Source: Alphaproteobacteria bacterium
GTDB lineage: Bacteria > Pseudomonadota > Alphaproteobacteria > CAAGCB01 > CAG-977
Assembly (NCBI GenBank): GCA_900768185.1
Contig: CAAGCB010000002.1
Coordinates: forward strand, 72,793 to 136,792
Length of the DNA stretch: 64,000 nt
Direction: 5' to 3'
In this document: in pieces, positions 8,419 through 17,469 of the stretch
How positions within the stretch are numbered: position 1 is the stretch's first letter
Layout: each line of letters begins with the position of its first letter
The notes under the pieces: generated by a model
Told to the model about the DNA's origin: nothing
The model's database searches: none
The model's input: the letters and a program-made list of their open reading frames with translations, nothing else
Program-made: the position numbers and the translations under genes

Positions 8419-8769
8419 GACCCACCTCTATGATATTCGAAAGTTTTAACCAAAATGGACTTTTGATCCGTACAATGCAAACATTTTTTTGCGTTCACAT
8501 TTAAAATGATGCCGTTTTTTTAATTTTTATTTGTTAAAATAAACTCTAAAACACAATGAAAACAAAGCATAAAATTGCTTAAATCTTTTTATGAAAAATC
8601 TGCGTCGTGCCGTTGTGGGAAGAGGTGCTTAAAAGCGCTTTCTGAAAGGGTTGGCTTTTCTGTATATTTTTTTATTTGTCGTCATTATAAAAGTTACTAT
8701 ATCAAATATATTTTGATTTTTATAATTTTTATGTCATTCTTTATAAGACAATATGATGAAAGGGACGAA
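8419..8769. other. A+T-rich intergenic region, no gene
   Basis: About 350 bases between divergent genes, much richer in A+T than its surroundings. It holds homopolymer T and A runs and a candidate promoter for the downstream gene (TTGTCG 8676-8681, 16 bases, TATATC 8698-8703). The open frame through 8575-8769 (Phe/Ile/Tyr-rich) has no RBS or family resemblance and is not called. No IS terminal repeats were found by eye. Confidence 0.5.
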
Positions 8770-9222
8770 ATGCGGCTGAAATGTTTGAAATGCGGAAGCG
8801 AGGAAGCCGTTAAAAACGGTTTTATCGGCGGATTGCAACGCTATAAGTGTAAAAGATGCGGTTACCAGTACACCAAAACAAAGCCGCACGGGCGGGACGA
8901 TAATGAAAAGCGGGTCGCCGTGATGCTGTATGCGGCGGGACTGTCAATGAGCGTCATCGCCAAAATCGTCGGGGTCAGCGTGCAGACGGTTTCCCGCTGG
9001 GCAAAGATTTTTTACGCCAAACGGCGCGATGAAATTCCCGCCGTCGACCCGATGCGACGCGTGACTTTGCGGCGGATTCGCGATTATTTTTCGGATTTGG
9101 ACGAAGATGCTCTCGACAAAGAGGTCTTTGTGCTGACGTCGAAAATGCCTTCGGGCAGCGAATTGCGGCTGATTGTCGACAGTCCGAACAAAGTCGGGCG
9201 GAAACATAAAACCGACGGTTAA
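8770..9222 (+). CDS. Solo IS1 InsA-like zinc-ribbon/HTH protein
   Basis: A 150-residue protein with AAAGGGA as RBS before MRLKCLKCG. Residues 5-30 form a Cys4 zinc ribbon (CLKC...CKRC) with the InsA-type spacing and the GLQRYKCKRCGYQY block. Residues ~50-80 form a helix-turn-helix (AAGLSMSVIAKIVGVSVQTVSRW). This combination is the N-terminal domain of IS1-family InsA and related transposases. The last ~65 residues (acidic, DYFSDLDEDALDKEVFVL) resemble no DDE catalytic domain, and no insB-like frame follows. It may be a domesticated regulator or a transposase remnant. Its TTAA stop overlaps the stop of the convergent glycosylase. Confidence 0.7.
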   Translation: MRLKCLKCGSEEAVKNGFIGGLQRYKCKRCGYQYTKTKPHGRDDNEKRVAVMLYAAGLSMSVIAKIVGVSVQTVSRWAKIFYAKRRDEIPAVDPMRRVTLRRIRDYFSDLDEDALDKEVFVLTSKMPSGSELRLIVDSPNKVGRKHKTDG

Positions 9223-9983
9223 AACGACGCCAGTTTGCGTTTGACTTCGATCAAATCGCGCCACGCTTCTTTTTTTTGCGCGGGTTGACGCAGCAGATAG
9301 GCGGGGTGGAAGGACGGCATCGCGTCGATGGTCGTTCCGTCGTGTTTGTACGCCAGCCAGCGACCGCGTGTTTTGATAATGCCGTCGCCGATGTTCATCA
9401 ATGCCGAAACCGCGCTGCCGCCGAGCAAAAGCAGGACTTGCGGTCGGATCAGCGCGATGTGGCGGCGCACGAACGGCGTCATCAGGGCGGATTCCTCTTG
9501 CGACGGTTTGCGATTGGCGGGCGGACGCCACGGCAGAATATTGGTGATGTACGCGTCTTCGCGTTTCAATCCGATCGATTGCAGCATCTTGTCCAACAAA
9601 TGACCGCTGGCGCCGACGAAAGGCAGTCCCTGCCGGTCTTCCTCCGCCCCCGGGGCTTCGCCGACGATCATCAGCCGCGCATGCGGATTTCCCGCGCCGA
9701 ATACGGTTGAACGCGCCGATTTTTTCAAAGGACAGCCGTCAAATTTTTCGATGATTTCGCGCAGTTCCGGCAACGATTGCGCGCGATCCGCCAACGGTGC
9801 CGTGTCCGCGACGACGGCGGCGGCGGGGGGCGGAACGAAAGTCCGCTGTAAAGCGGGCGCGGGAACGGAGAAGGCAGATTCCGCGGGGAGGTCGAAACGG
9901 TTGACGGGCGAATCCCCGATCGTTTCGTCGACACCCGCCGAAACGTACCACTCCAATATGGATTCGGGCGAAATATCGTTCAT
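9219..9983 (-). CDS. Uracil-DNA glycosylase, family 4-type
   Basis: Removes uracil from DNA in base excision repair. The 254-residue protein has a Pro/Ala-rich N-terminal extension (~75 residues) and then the glycosylase domain. Visible motifs are FDGCPLKKSA, VGEAPGAEEDRQGLPFVGASG (catalytic loop), YITNILPWRPPANRKP and SFHPAYLLRQP. Family 4 enzymes usually hold a 4Fe-4S cluster through four cysteines. Here only the FDGC cysteine is clear, and the later positions read PW and LM. Start MNDISPES is inferred because upstream sequence lacks domain similarity; the RBS is weak. Divergent from the TPR gene. Confidence 0.85.
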   Translation of the reverse strand: MNDISPESILEWYVSAGVDETIGDSPVNRFDLPAESAFSVPAPALQRTFVPPPAAAVVADTAPLADRAQSLPELREIIEKFDGCPLKKSARSTVFGAGNPHARLMIVGEAPGAEEDRQGLPFVGASGHLLDKMLQSIGLKREDAYITNILPWRPPANRKPSQEESALMTPFVRRHIALIRPQVLLLLGGSAVSALMNIGDGIIKTRGRWLAYKHDGTTIDAMPSFHPAYLLRQPAQKKEAWRDLIEVKRKLASF

Positions 9984-10098
9984 GGCGATTACCGTATCAT
10001 ATTCGGCGCGGCATTTAAACTTTTTCTTGCAATCGTAGAGCTTGATTTTTAAAGGAAAACGGAACAATAATGAAAAAACTTTTTCGGGAAAGGCGGAA

Positions 10099-11883
10099 AT
10101 GAGCATTCGCACCATTATAGTTTTGTCTTTTTGTTTTCTGGCGGCTTGCGTGCCGCACAACACGGGCGCGGCGGTTTCCGGAACGCCCGCCGCCGCTTTT
10201 GTCGCCGAATCGGAAAAAAGCGTCCCCGTCGACAGCTATCTGCTTTATTTGCAGGCTCGTCAGAACAACGATGCGAAAAGCGCCGTCAAATTTTTGAAAC
10301 AGGCGATCAAAGGCGATCCCGATAATAAAAATCTGCGTTCGGAAATGTTCGCCCTGCTGACGGTCGAGGGACGCGTGGACGACGCTTTTCCGTACGCCGT
10401 CGATGAATTGAAATCGTCGCCCGATTCCCTGTTGGCGTCGCTGGTCGTCATCGCCTACCATGTGTCAAAGGGCGATTTTGACGCCGCTCAGCGGCAGATC
10501 GACGCTTTTCCCGCCAAAGCGGACAACGCGTTCCTGTATCCCATGCTGGAGGTGTGGACGCAGGCGGGGCTGGGAAATCGCAGAAAAGCTTTGAAGGCTT
10601 TGTCCGAACTGAATAAAAAGGGGTTGGAAGCCCTGTACTACTTTCATGCCGCCCTTTTGTACGATTTGTGGGGTGACGACGACAAGGTCGAGGAAAATTA
10701 CGGCGCTTTATTGCGCGAACCGGGGGGGCTGTCCCTGCGCGCGGCGCAGGTGTACGGCAACTGGCTGTTGCGGCGCGGTGAAACGGGCAAGTTCCGCGCG
10801 CTGCTGAATGCGTACCGCAAAGGGGCGAAAACCTATCCGTTGATCGACGAAACGTTTTTTACGGCGGGCGCGGCGGTCGCGGATAAAAAAGTGCCGAAAA
10901 GCGTCGGATCGGCGAAAGCCGGCGTCGCCGAGGCGTTTTTTGACATATCGGGCAGTCTGGCGGACAAGGGCAGTCCGGAAATTTCGCTTTTCTTTATCCG
11001 GTTCGGGCTGGCGTTGGATCCGTCTTTGTCGCTGGCGCGCGTCCTGTTGGGCGAAGTGTACGAAAAACAGCAGCGTTGGGACGAAGCTTTGGCGTTGTAC
11101 GCCGAGGAAAAAGAAGGTTCCGAAATGTATTTCGCGGGACAAGTGCGTACCGCGATCATTGACGCCAAACGCGGCGATTTGGAAAAGGCTGAAAAGCTGT
11201 TGCGTTCGCTGGCGGAAAAACGTCCGGATCTGGCTTTTCCCTGGCAGGAGCTGGGCGGCGTGTTCCTGACGGCGCACCAATATCCCCAAGCCGCCGCCGC
11301 TTATACCGAAGCCGTCAACCGCATCGTTGTTCCCGATCGTTCCGACTGGGGGCTTTATTACAGTCGCGGCGTGTCGTATGAGCGCGGCGGACGGTGGGAC
11401 TTGGCGGAACAGGATTTGTTGCAGGCTCTGGTGTTGTCGCCCGATCAGCCGGCGACGCTGAACTATTTGGGCTACGCGTGGATCGAACGCGGCAAAAACG
11501 TCGAAAAAGCCAAGGAAATGCTGGAGCGCGCGGCGATTTTATCCCCCCGCGACGGTGCCGTTGTCGACAGTCTGGGGTGGATGTACTATCTGTTGCGGGA
11601 TTATCAAAAATCTTTGACGATATTAGAGGCGGCTTTGACGCTTTCACCCGCCAGCGGCGTGATCAACGATCATTTGGGCGACGCGTACTGGCGCGTGGGA
11701 CGCAAACGCGAAGCCCGCTATCAGTGGGCGAAAGCGCTGAGCGTCGACGATGATTTCACGGGGGGGGATCGCGCCCGCGTCAATGAAAAGCTGGACAAAG
11801 GGCTGGACGTTGTCGGCGATAAAATCGTCGTGAAAACCGCGCCCAAAAAAGTCAAATCCAAAAAGGTGAAAAAATCGAAATGA
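10099..11883 (+). CDS. TPR-repeat lipoprotein
   Basis: A 594-residue protein starting at MSIRTIIV with AGGCGG upstream. Residues 1-16 are a lipoprotein signal with lipobox LAAC. The mature part is almost entirely helical TPR-like repeats, clearest toward the C terminus (PWQELGGVFLTAHQYPQAAAAYTEA, ATLNYLGYAWIERGKNVEKA, AVVDSLGWMYYLLRDYQKSL, GVINDHLGDAYWRVGRKREA). It ends in a lysine-rich tail. Such TPR lipoproteins directly precede ispE in many alphaproteobacteria. The stop overlaps the ispE start (ATGA), so they are co-translated. A role in envelope assembly is inference. Confidence 0.85.
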   Translation: MSIRTIIVLSFCFLAACVPHNTGAAVSGTPAAAFVAESEKSVPVDSYLLYLQARQNNDAKSAVKFLKQAIKGDPDNKNLRSEMFALLTVEGRVDDAFPYAVDELKSSPDSLLASLVVIAYHVSKGDFDAAQRQIDAFPAKADNAFLYPMLEVWTQAGLGNRRKALKALSELNKKGLEALYYFHAALLYDLWGDDDKVEENYGALLREPGGLSLRAAQVYGNWLLRRGETGKFRALLNAYRKGAKTYPLIDETFFTAGAAVADKKVPKSVGSAKAGVAEAFFDISGSLADKGSPEISLFFIRFGLALDPSLSLARVLLGEVYEKQQRWDEALALYAEEKEGSEMYFAGQVRTAIIDAKRGDLEKAEKLLRSLAEKRPDLAFPWQELGGVFLTAHQYPQAAAAYTEAVNRIVVPDRSDWGLYYSRGVSYERGGRWDLAEQDLLQALVLSPDQPATLNYLGYAWIERGKNVEKAKEMLERAAILSPRDGAVVDSLGWMYYLLRDYQKSLTILEAALTLSPASGVINDHLGDAYWRVGRKREARYQWAKALSVDDDFTGGDRARVNEKLDKGLDVVGDKIVVKTAPKKVKSKKVKKSK

Positions 11884-12734
11884 CGTTCGTTTCCGTTAAC
11901 GCTCCCGCCAAAGTGAACCTGTATCTGCACGTCACGGGAAAACGCGCCGACGGCTATCATTTGCTGGACAGCCTGTTTGTCTTTGCGGCGGACGGCGATG
12001 TCGTCACGGTCGGCGATTCCGACGGTTTGACGCTGGATATCACGGGAAATTACGCCGGATCGTTGTCGAACGGCGAGGATAACATTGTCATAAAAGCCGC
12101 GCGCGCGCTGGCGAAAGCGGCGGGCGTCGAACCGAAAGCGGCGATCGGACTGAAAAAAAATCTGCCCGTTGCGTCGGGAATCGGCGGCGGGTCGACGGAC
12201 GCGGCGGCGACGCTGAAGGCGTTGTCGCGATTGTGGAACGTCGCTTTGCCCGATGAGAAAATTCGGGAAATCGCGCTGGCTTTGGGCGCGGACGTGCCGT
12301 CTTGTCTGGCGGCGAAACCCGTTTGCGTGTCCGGCGTCGGCGAACGGCTGACGCCCGCGCCGAAACTGCCGCGGCTGTGTTTGCTGCTGGTCAATCCGAA
12401 CCGTCCCGTGTCGACGCCCGCCGTGTTTAAATCGCGCGCGCCCGTCTTTACCGCCCCCGCGCCCTTCACGCGGGAAATGACGGATTTCGCCGAGTTCGTC
12501 GACGAATTGAAAAAACGCCGCAACGATTTATGCGATGCCGCGCGCGCTTTGGAACCAGCCGTTTCGGACGTGCTGGACGCTTTGGAATCCGATCCGCTCT
12601 GCCGTCTGGCGCGCATGTCGGGCAGCGGCGGAACGTGCTTCGGCGTGTTCGAAAGCGGGGAAGACGCGTCATTATGTTTGCAACGGCTGAAAAAAGACCG
12701 CGCGGACTGGTGGTTTTTAAATACGGTCGCGTGA
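11880..12734 (+). CDS. ispE: 4-diphosphocytidyl-2-C-methyl-D-erythritol kinase
   Basis: GHMP-family kinase of the non-mevalonate isoprenoid pathway; it phosphorylates CDP-ME at the 2-hydroxyl. The 284-residue length is typical. N-terminal PAKVNLYLHVTGKRADGYHLLDSL is the substrate-binding block. PVASGIGGGSTDAAATL is the GHMP phosphate-binding loop. LGADVPSCLA and MSGSGGTCFGVFE are the later GHMP motifs. It starts within the stop of the TPR lipoprotein gene. No frameshift or truncation. Confidence 0.96.
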   Translation: MTFVSVNAPAKVNLYLHVTGKRADGYHLLDSLFVFAADGDVVTVGDSDGLTLDITGNYAGSLSNGEDNIVIKAARALAKAAGVEPKAAIGLKKNLPVASGIGGGSTDAAATLKALSRLWNVALPDEKIREIALALGADVPSCLAAKPVCVSGVGERLTPAPKLPRLCLLLVNPNRPVSTPAVFKSRAPVFTAPAPFTREMTDFAEFVDELKKRRNDLCDAARALEPAVSDVLDALESDPLCRLARMSGSGGTCFGVFESGEDASLCLQRLKKDRADWWFLNTVA

Positions 12735-12740
12735 CAGAAT

Positions 12741-12762
12741 CCGCTTGTAGAAAGCGGGCGTT
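12741..12762 (+). terminator. Terminator-like hairpin after ispE
   Basis: CCGCTT (12741-12746) pairs with AAGCGG (12752-12757) around five bases, followed by GCGTTTTCT, seven bases after the ispE stop. The U-tract is short. Confidence 0.5.
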
Positions 12763-12832
12763 TTCTGTATAAGAAAGGGTTGATTGTCCTTAGGACCGTC
12801 GTTCGTGTGAACCCATGTCGGGAGATGTTTGT

Positions 12833-14074
12833 ATGTTGAAGAATCGTTCTTTGTCGTTTTTTGTCGCGACGCTGGCGTCCGTTTTAATGTTGAACGGCTG
12901 CTGGAAGAAAAAGGAAACCGCGGTGCAACCCGTCCAAAAACCCCACGTCACGGTGGAACGGGCGGCTTACAAAACCTATACCGAACGCTTTAATTTCCCC
13001 GCACGGGTTGACGCCGTCAATTCTGTCGTTTTAAAAGCGCGTGTCGCCGGATTCCTGAAAGACCGCCTGTTCGAAGAAGGCGATATCGTCAAAAAAGGAC
13101 AGATGCTGTTCGCTTTGGAACGCGAACCGTTTGAAGCGAAAGTCGCCGAAGCGGCGGCAAATCTGGCAAAAGCCGAAGCCGACGCCAAAAACGCCAAGCT
13201 GAATTACGAACGCGCTTTGGAATTGCGGAAAACGGGCAATATTTCGCAATCGACGGTCGATACGCGCGAAGCGCAGAATAACGTCGCCAAAGGGGCGGTT
13301 CTGCAGGCGAAAGCCGCGCTGAATCTGGCTAAACTGGATCTGAGCTACACGAACGTCAAAGCGCCCTTTACCGGAAAAATCGGACTGTCGGATTATTCCG
13401 TCGGCGAATATCTGCCCGCCAATTCGACGCTGGCGACGATTGTCAGCTATGATCCGATGTATGTGATGTTTTCCGTTTCCGAACGCGAATTTTTGAAAAT
13501 GCAAAGCACGGGCGCGCTGAAAGCCGACGGCGACGATATGGCGATTTCGCTGGTGATGGGCGATTCTTCCGTCTACCGTTACAGCGGACGGCTGGATTTC
13601 ACCGACGTCGTGGTGGACAACTACACGGATACGGTTAAAATGCGCGCGGAATTTCCGAATCCCGCGAAACAGCTGGTCGCCGGTCAGTTCGTTTCCGTTT
13701 TGATGGAATACGAATCCCCCGTTGAAAAAATCGTTATTTCGCAGGCGGCTTTGATGTCTTCGGCGGTGTCGAAAAACGTTTATGTCGTCAACGCGCAGAA
13801 CAAAGTCGTCAACAGACTCGTCACGGTCGGAACGGAACAGGGCAAAAACATCGTTATTCTGGACGGATTGGAAGCCGGCGATCGCGTGATTGTCAACGGA
13901 TTGCAAAAAGTCCGCCCGGGGGTCGAGGTCGTCGTTGATGCTCCCGCCGTTAAAACCGGAGCCGCGCAGAAAGCCGACAAGCCCGCCGCCGAAAAGCCCA
14001 AAGCCAAAAAGCACGTTCTGCGCAAAAGAACGCAGTCCAAGCCCGCCGCTTCCTCCGCGAATGCCAAGAAATAA
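12833..14074 (+). CDS. RND efflux periplasmic adaptor (AcrA/MexE family), lipoprotein
   Basis: A 413-residue membrane-fusion protein linking an inner-membrane RND pump to an outer-membrane channel. The N-terminal lipobox reads LNGC. Start MLKNRSL is preferred because GGGAG lies 8 bases upstream; an in-frame ATG at 12815 is possible. Domain order: barrel-sandwich half (VVLKARVAGFLKDRLFEEGDIVKKGQ), coiled-coil hairpin (~105-170), second lipoyl half (YTNVKAPFTGKIG), beta-barrel (YDPMYVMFSVSE), membrane-proximal domain (GLEAGDRVIVNGLQKVRPG). The Lys/Ala/Pro tail is unusually basic. The permease gene begins 13 bases downstream. Confidence 0.93.
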   Translation: MLKNRSLSFFVATLASVLMLNGCWKKKETAVQPVQKPHVTVERAAYKTYTERFNFPARVDAVNSVVLKARVAGFLKDRLFEEGDIVKKGQMLFALEREPFEAKVAEAAANLAKAEADAKNAKLNYERALELRKTGNISQSTVDTREAQNNVAKGAVLQAKAALNLAKLDLSYTNVKAPFTGKIGLSDYSVGEYLPANSTLATIVSYDPMYVMFSVSEREFLKMQSTGALKADGDDMAISLVMGDSSVYRYSGRLDFTDVVVDNYTDTVKMRAEFPNPAKQLVAGQFVSVLMEYESPVEKIVISQAALMSSAVSKNVYVVNAQNKVVNRLVTVGTEQGKNIVILDGLEAGDRVIVNGLQKVRPGVEVVVDAPAVKTGAAQKADKPAAEKPKAKKHVLRKRTQSKPAASSANAKK

Positions 14075-14087
14075 AGGATAAACGCCG

Positions 14088-17000
14088 ATGTTTTCCCGCA
14101 TTTTCATTAAAAGACCCCGTCTGGCGATCGTTATTTCCTTGGTGATTACGATCGCGGGGTTGATTTCGTTGAAAACGATTCCCGTGGCTCAGCTGCCCGA
14201 CGTCGTGCCGCCGTCCGTTTCCGTGTCGGCGACCTATCCCGGCGCGTCCGCGGAAGTGATTGAACAAACCGTCGCGCAGGTGATCGAATCTCAGGTCAAC
14301 GGCGTCGACAATATGCTGTATATGGAATCGACCAGCTCCAACAACGGATCGTATTCGCTGACGGTGACGTTCGCTTTGGGAACCGATCCCGACATGAACA
14401 CGGTTAACGTGCAGAACCGAATCAATCAAATTTCGACGAAACTGCCGACCGAAGTCCAGCAACAGGGCGTGACGGTCAAGAAAAACACGTCGTCCATGCT
14501 GATGGCGTTTTCCCTGTATTCGCCCGACGGGTCGCGCGCCGCGAACTTTTTGGCAAACTATATGACGTCGCGCGTCAAGGACGATTTGGCGCGTATCACG
14601 GGCGTCGGCGAAGTCAACACGTTCGGCGACATCGATTACAGTATGCGTATTTGGATCGATGCCGAACGATTGGCGAATTTGGGATTGACGAACAACGATA
14701 TCATCGCCGCCGTTTCGTCGCAGAACATTCAGCCCGCCATCGGATCCGTCGGCGCAAACCCCGCGCCGAAGGAACAACAGATGCAGTTCACGCTGAAAAC
14801 GGCGGGACGTTTGAATTCGGTCGAAGAATTCGGCAACATCATTTTGCGCGCGAACAAGGACGGCGGTTTCCTGCGTTTAAAAGATGTCGCCAAAATCGAA
14901 CTGGGGACGACGACGTATTCGTCAACCATTCAGTATAACGGGCGTCCCGCGTCCGGAGCGATGATCAACCTCGCCCCCGGCGCGAACGCGATGAACGTCG
15001 CGACGAAAGTCAAAGCCGAACTGGAAAGAATGAAACAGTTTTTTCCCGAAGGCGTCGACTATGTCATCATCTTTGACACGACCGTTTTCATCGAAGCGAC
15101 CGTCGACGAAGTCGTCCATACGATTTTCGAAGCGTTCGTTCTGGTTTTGCTGGTCGTCTATCTGTCTTTGGGAACGTGGCGCGCAACGTTGATTCCCGCG
15201 ATTGCCGTTCCTGTTTCGCTGATCGGCACGTTCATTTTCATGGCGCCGTTCGGCATTTCGGCGAACACGATTTCCCTGCTGTCCATCGTTCTGGTTATCG
15301 GCATCGTGGTTGATGACGCGATTATGGTCGTCGAAAACACGGAACGCGTGATTGACGAAGAACCGGATTTGTCCGTGCCCGACGCCGTGGCAAAGGCGAT
15401 GGGGCAGATTACCGCGCCGATTATCGCCATTACGCTGGTTATTTTGTCCGTGTTCGTTCCCGTTATCTTCATTCCCGGCATTACGGGGCAGTTGTACAAA
15501 CAGTTCGCCGTGACGGTGTCGTGTTCAATGTTGATTTCGGCGTTGAACGCGTTGACGTTGTCGCCCGCCTTGTGCGCCGTTTTACTGCATCGCGAAGAAA
15601 AAAGCCGGAAAGGATTGGTGCCGTGGGTGATGCGTCAGATCGACAGGGGACGCGACGGCTATTCCGCCGTTGTCCGCCGTCTGGTGCGTCATTCGTCGCT
15701 GTCCATTTTGATTATCGCGGCGGTGATTGCGGCGGCTGTCGGCATGAACAAAATCACGCCGTCGGGATTTTTGCCCGATGAAGATCAGGGCGTCGTGATG
15801 GTTGACGTTCAGTTGCCCGAAGGCGCGTCGCAGGACAGAACGATCGAAATTTTGAAACAGGTGTTTGAAATCGTCCATTCCCACCCCGCCGTTCAAAACG
15901 TGATGGGGGTTGCCGGTCACAGCATGATCGGCGGCAGCGGCGCGAATTTCGGCATGATGATCGCCGGTCTGAAACCGTATGAGGTTCGCGAGGACAAATC
16001 CATGCAGATTCAGGCTTTGGTGGCGTATTTGCAGCCGCGTCTGGGACGGATTCAGGGCGCGTTGGTGCGTTCGTTCAACCTGCCCGCCATTCCCGGCATC
16101 GGTTCGGCGAGCGGTTTCGATTACCGTTTGCAAAACGCGCAGGGCGAAACGCCGCAGGAAATGGAAAAGGTCATGTTCAAGCTGCTGGGCGCGGCGAATC
16201 AAGACCCGATGCTGAACATGGTGTACAGCACGTTCAACACGTCTTCGCCCCAGCTGTTCGCGTCGTTGGATCGCGACAAGGCTCAAATGCTGGGCGTCGG
16301 CATCAAAGACGTGTTTTCCCAGTTGCAGTCGACCTTGGGCTACGCCTACATCAACGATTTCACGTTGGCGGGGCGCAACTATGAAGTCAACTTGCAGGGG
16401 CAGGAGGGCGACCGCAGCAAGGAAGCCGACATCTTCCGCATTCACGTTCGCAACGACAAGGGCGAAATGGTGCCGATGCGTTCCCTGCTGACCGTGAAAC
16501 CCATTCTGGGACCTCAGCAGCTGACGCGCTACAACAACATGATGACGGTTAAAATCAACGGTTCGTCCGCCGCGGGGGTCAGTTCGACGCAGGCGATGGA
16601 CGAAATGGAAAAGCTGTCCAAACAGATTCTGCCCAAAGGGTACGAATACGAATGGACGGGCATGTCCTTGCAGGAAAAAGAGGCGGGCGGTCAAACGTCG
16701 GTCGTTTTGGTGCTGGCGTTCCTGTTCGCGTATCTGTTTTTGGTCGCGCTGTATGAAAGCTGGATGATTCCCGTTACCGTTCTGCTGTCGGTTTCCGTGG
16801 CTTTGCTGGGCGCGCTGATTTTCCTGTACGCGTTCGGTTTGGTCAATAACGTCTATGCGCAGATCGGTATGATTCTGCTGATTGCTCAGGCGTCTAAAAA
16901 CGCGATTTTGATTGTTGAATTTGCAAAGGATTTGCATGAAAACGGCGTTGAAACGCAAGAAGCGGCGGCGCAGGCGGCTCATTTGCGTTTCCGCGCGGTC

Positions 17001-17300
17001 ATGATGACGGCGGTGTCGTTCATTTTGGGTTTGCTGCCTTTGGTCATCGCGACGGGCGCGGGCGCCATGGCGCGCCGTTCGGTCGGATCAACCGTGTTCG
17101 GCGGCATGATCGCCGCGACGGCGTTCGGTATTTTTGTTATTCCGATGCTGTTCGTCGTGTTCGTCAATCGGCGTGAAAAATTCCATACGAAACGCCGCGC
17201 GAAGATTGAAACGCGTGATGCGAAGTACAATCAATCCAAAGCGCAGGCGGCGTCGCCGACTGAACAAAGACAGCCGCCCGCCGGACAGTCCGACGGATAA
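14088..17300 (+). CDS. RND multidrug efflux permease (HAE1, AcrB/MexF type)
   Basis: A 1070-residue proton-driven trimeric exporter. The N terminus MFSRIFIKRPRLAIVISL is the usual TM1. Porter sequences include VSATYPGASAEVIEQTVAQVIE and QNRINQISTKLP. TM4 carries the proton-relay aspartates in IGIVVDDAIMVVENTERV, and TM10-12 read QIGMILLIAQASKNAILIVEFA. Length and layout are complete. No TolC-like outer-membrane gene follows in this window, so the pump probably uses a channel encoded elsewhere. Substrate cannot be inferred from sequence. Confidence 0.95.
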   Translation: MFSRIFIKRPRLAIVISLVITIAGLISLKTIPVAQLPDVVPPSVSVSATYPGASAEVIEQTVAQVIESQVNGVDNMLYMESTSSNNGSYSLTVTFALGTDPDMNTVNVQNRINQISTKLPTEVQQQGVTVKKNTSSMLMAFSLYSPDGSRAANFLANYMTSRVKDDLARITGVGEVNTFGDIDYSMRIWIDAERLANLGLTNNDIIAAVSSQNIQPAIGSVGANPAPKEQQMQFTLKTAGRLNSVEEFGNIILRANKDGGFLRLKDVAKIELGTTTYSSTIQYNGRPASGAMINLAPGANAMNVATKVKAELERMKQFFPEGVDYVIIFDTTVFIEATVDEVVHTIFEAFVLVLLVVYLSLGTWRATLIPAIAVPVSLIGTFIFMAPFGISANTISLLSIVLVIGIVVDDAIMVVENTERVIDEEPDLSVPDAVAKAMGQITAPIIAITLVILSVFVPVIFIPGITGQLYKQFAVTVSCSMLISALNALTLSPALCAVLLHREEKSRKGLVPWVMRQIDRGRDGYSAVVRRLVRHSSLSILIIAAVIAAAVGMNKITPSGFLPDEDQGVVMVDVQLPEGASQDRTIEILKQVFEIVHSHPAVQNVMGVAGHSMIGGSGANFGMMIAGLKPYEVREDKSMQIQALVAYLQPRLGRIQGALVRSFNLPAIPGIGSASGFDYRLQNAQGETPQEMEKVMFKLLGAANQDPMLNMVYSTFNTSSPQLFASLDRDKAQMLGVGIKDVFSQLQSTLGYAYINDFTLAGRNYEVNLQGQEGDRSKEADIFRIHVRNDKGEMVPMRSLLTVKPILGPQQLTRYNNMMTVKINGSSAAGVSSTQAMDEMEKLSKQILPKGYEYEWTGMSLQEKEAGGQTSVVLVLAFLFAYLFLVALYESWMIPVTVLLSVSVALLGALIFLYAFGLVNNVYAQIGMILLIAQASKNAILIVEFAKDLHENGVETQEAAAQAAHLRFRAVMMTAVSFILGLLPLVIATGAGAMARRSVGSTVFGGMIAATAFGIFVIPMLFVVFVNRREKFHTKRRAKIETRDAKYNQSKAQAASPTEQRQPPAGQSDG

Positions 17301-17310
17301 TGGCGGAAAG

Positions 17311-17347
17311 AAAAAAGCCTCCGTTCTGATTGATCGGAGGCTTTTTT
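17311..17347 (+). terminator. Intrinsic terminator of the RND operon
   Basis: AAGCCTCCG (17315-17323) pairs with CGGAGGCTT (17335-17343) around 11 bases, flanked by A6 and T7, starting ~15 bases after the permease stop. Confidence 0.88.
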
Positions 17348-17469
17348 TCGCGTGTCGGAAAAAGTCCGTTATGGTGAAAAAAGACGCCGCCGTTTGCCGA
17401 TGTCTTTTTCGCTTGACTTCGACACGGCTTTAAGTGCCAAAATCGTTTAATGAAAGCAAGGGGGCGGTC

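Noticed and set aside
8575..8769. Extension of the zinc-ribbon gene to an upstream start
   Set aside because: The added 65 residues are Phe/Ile/Tyr-rich translation of A+T-rich intergenic DNA without an RBS; the ATG at 8770 has AAAGGGA.
15582..16982. A 466-codon minus-strand frame inside the RND permease gene
   Set aside because: Antisense shadow of conserved transporter sequence with low-complexity His/Gln/Arg composition.
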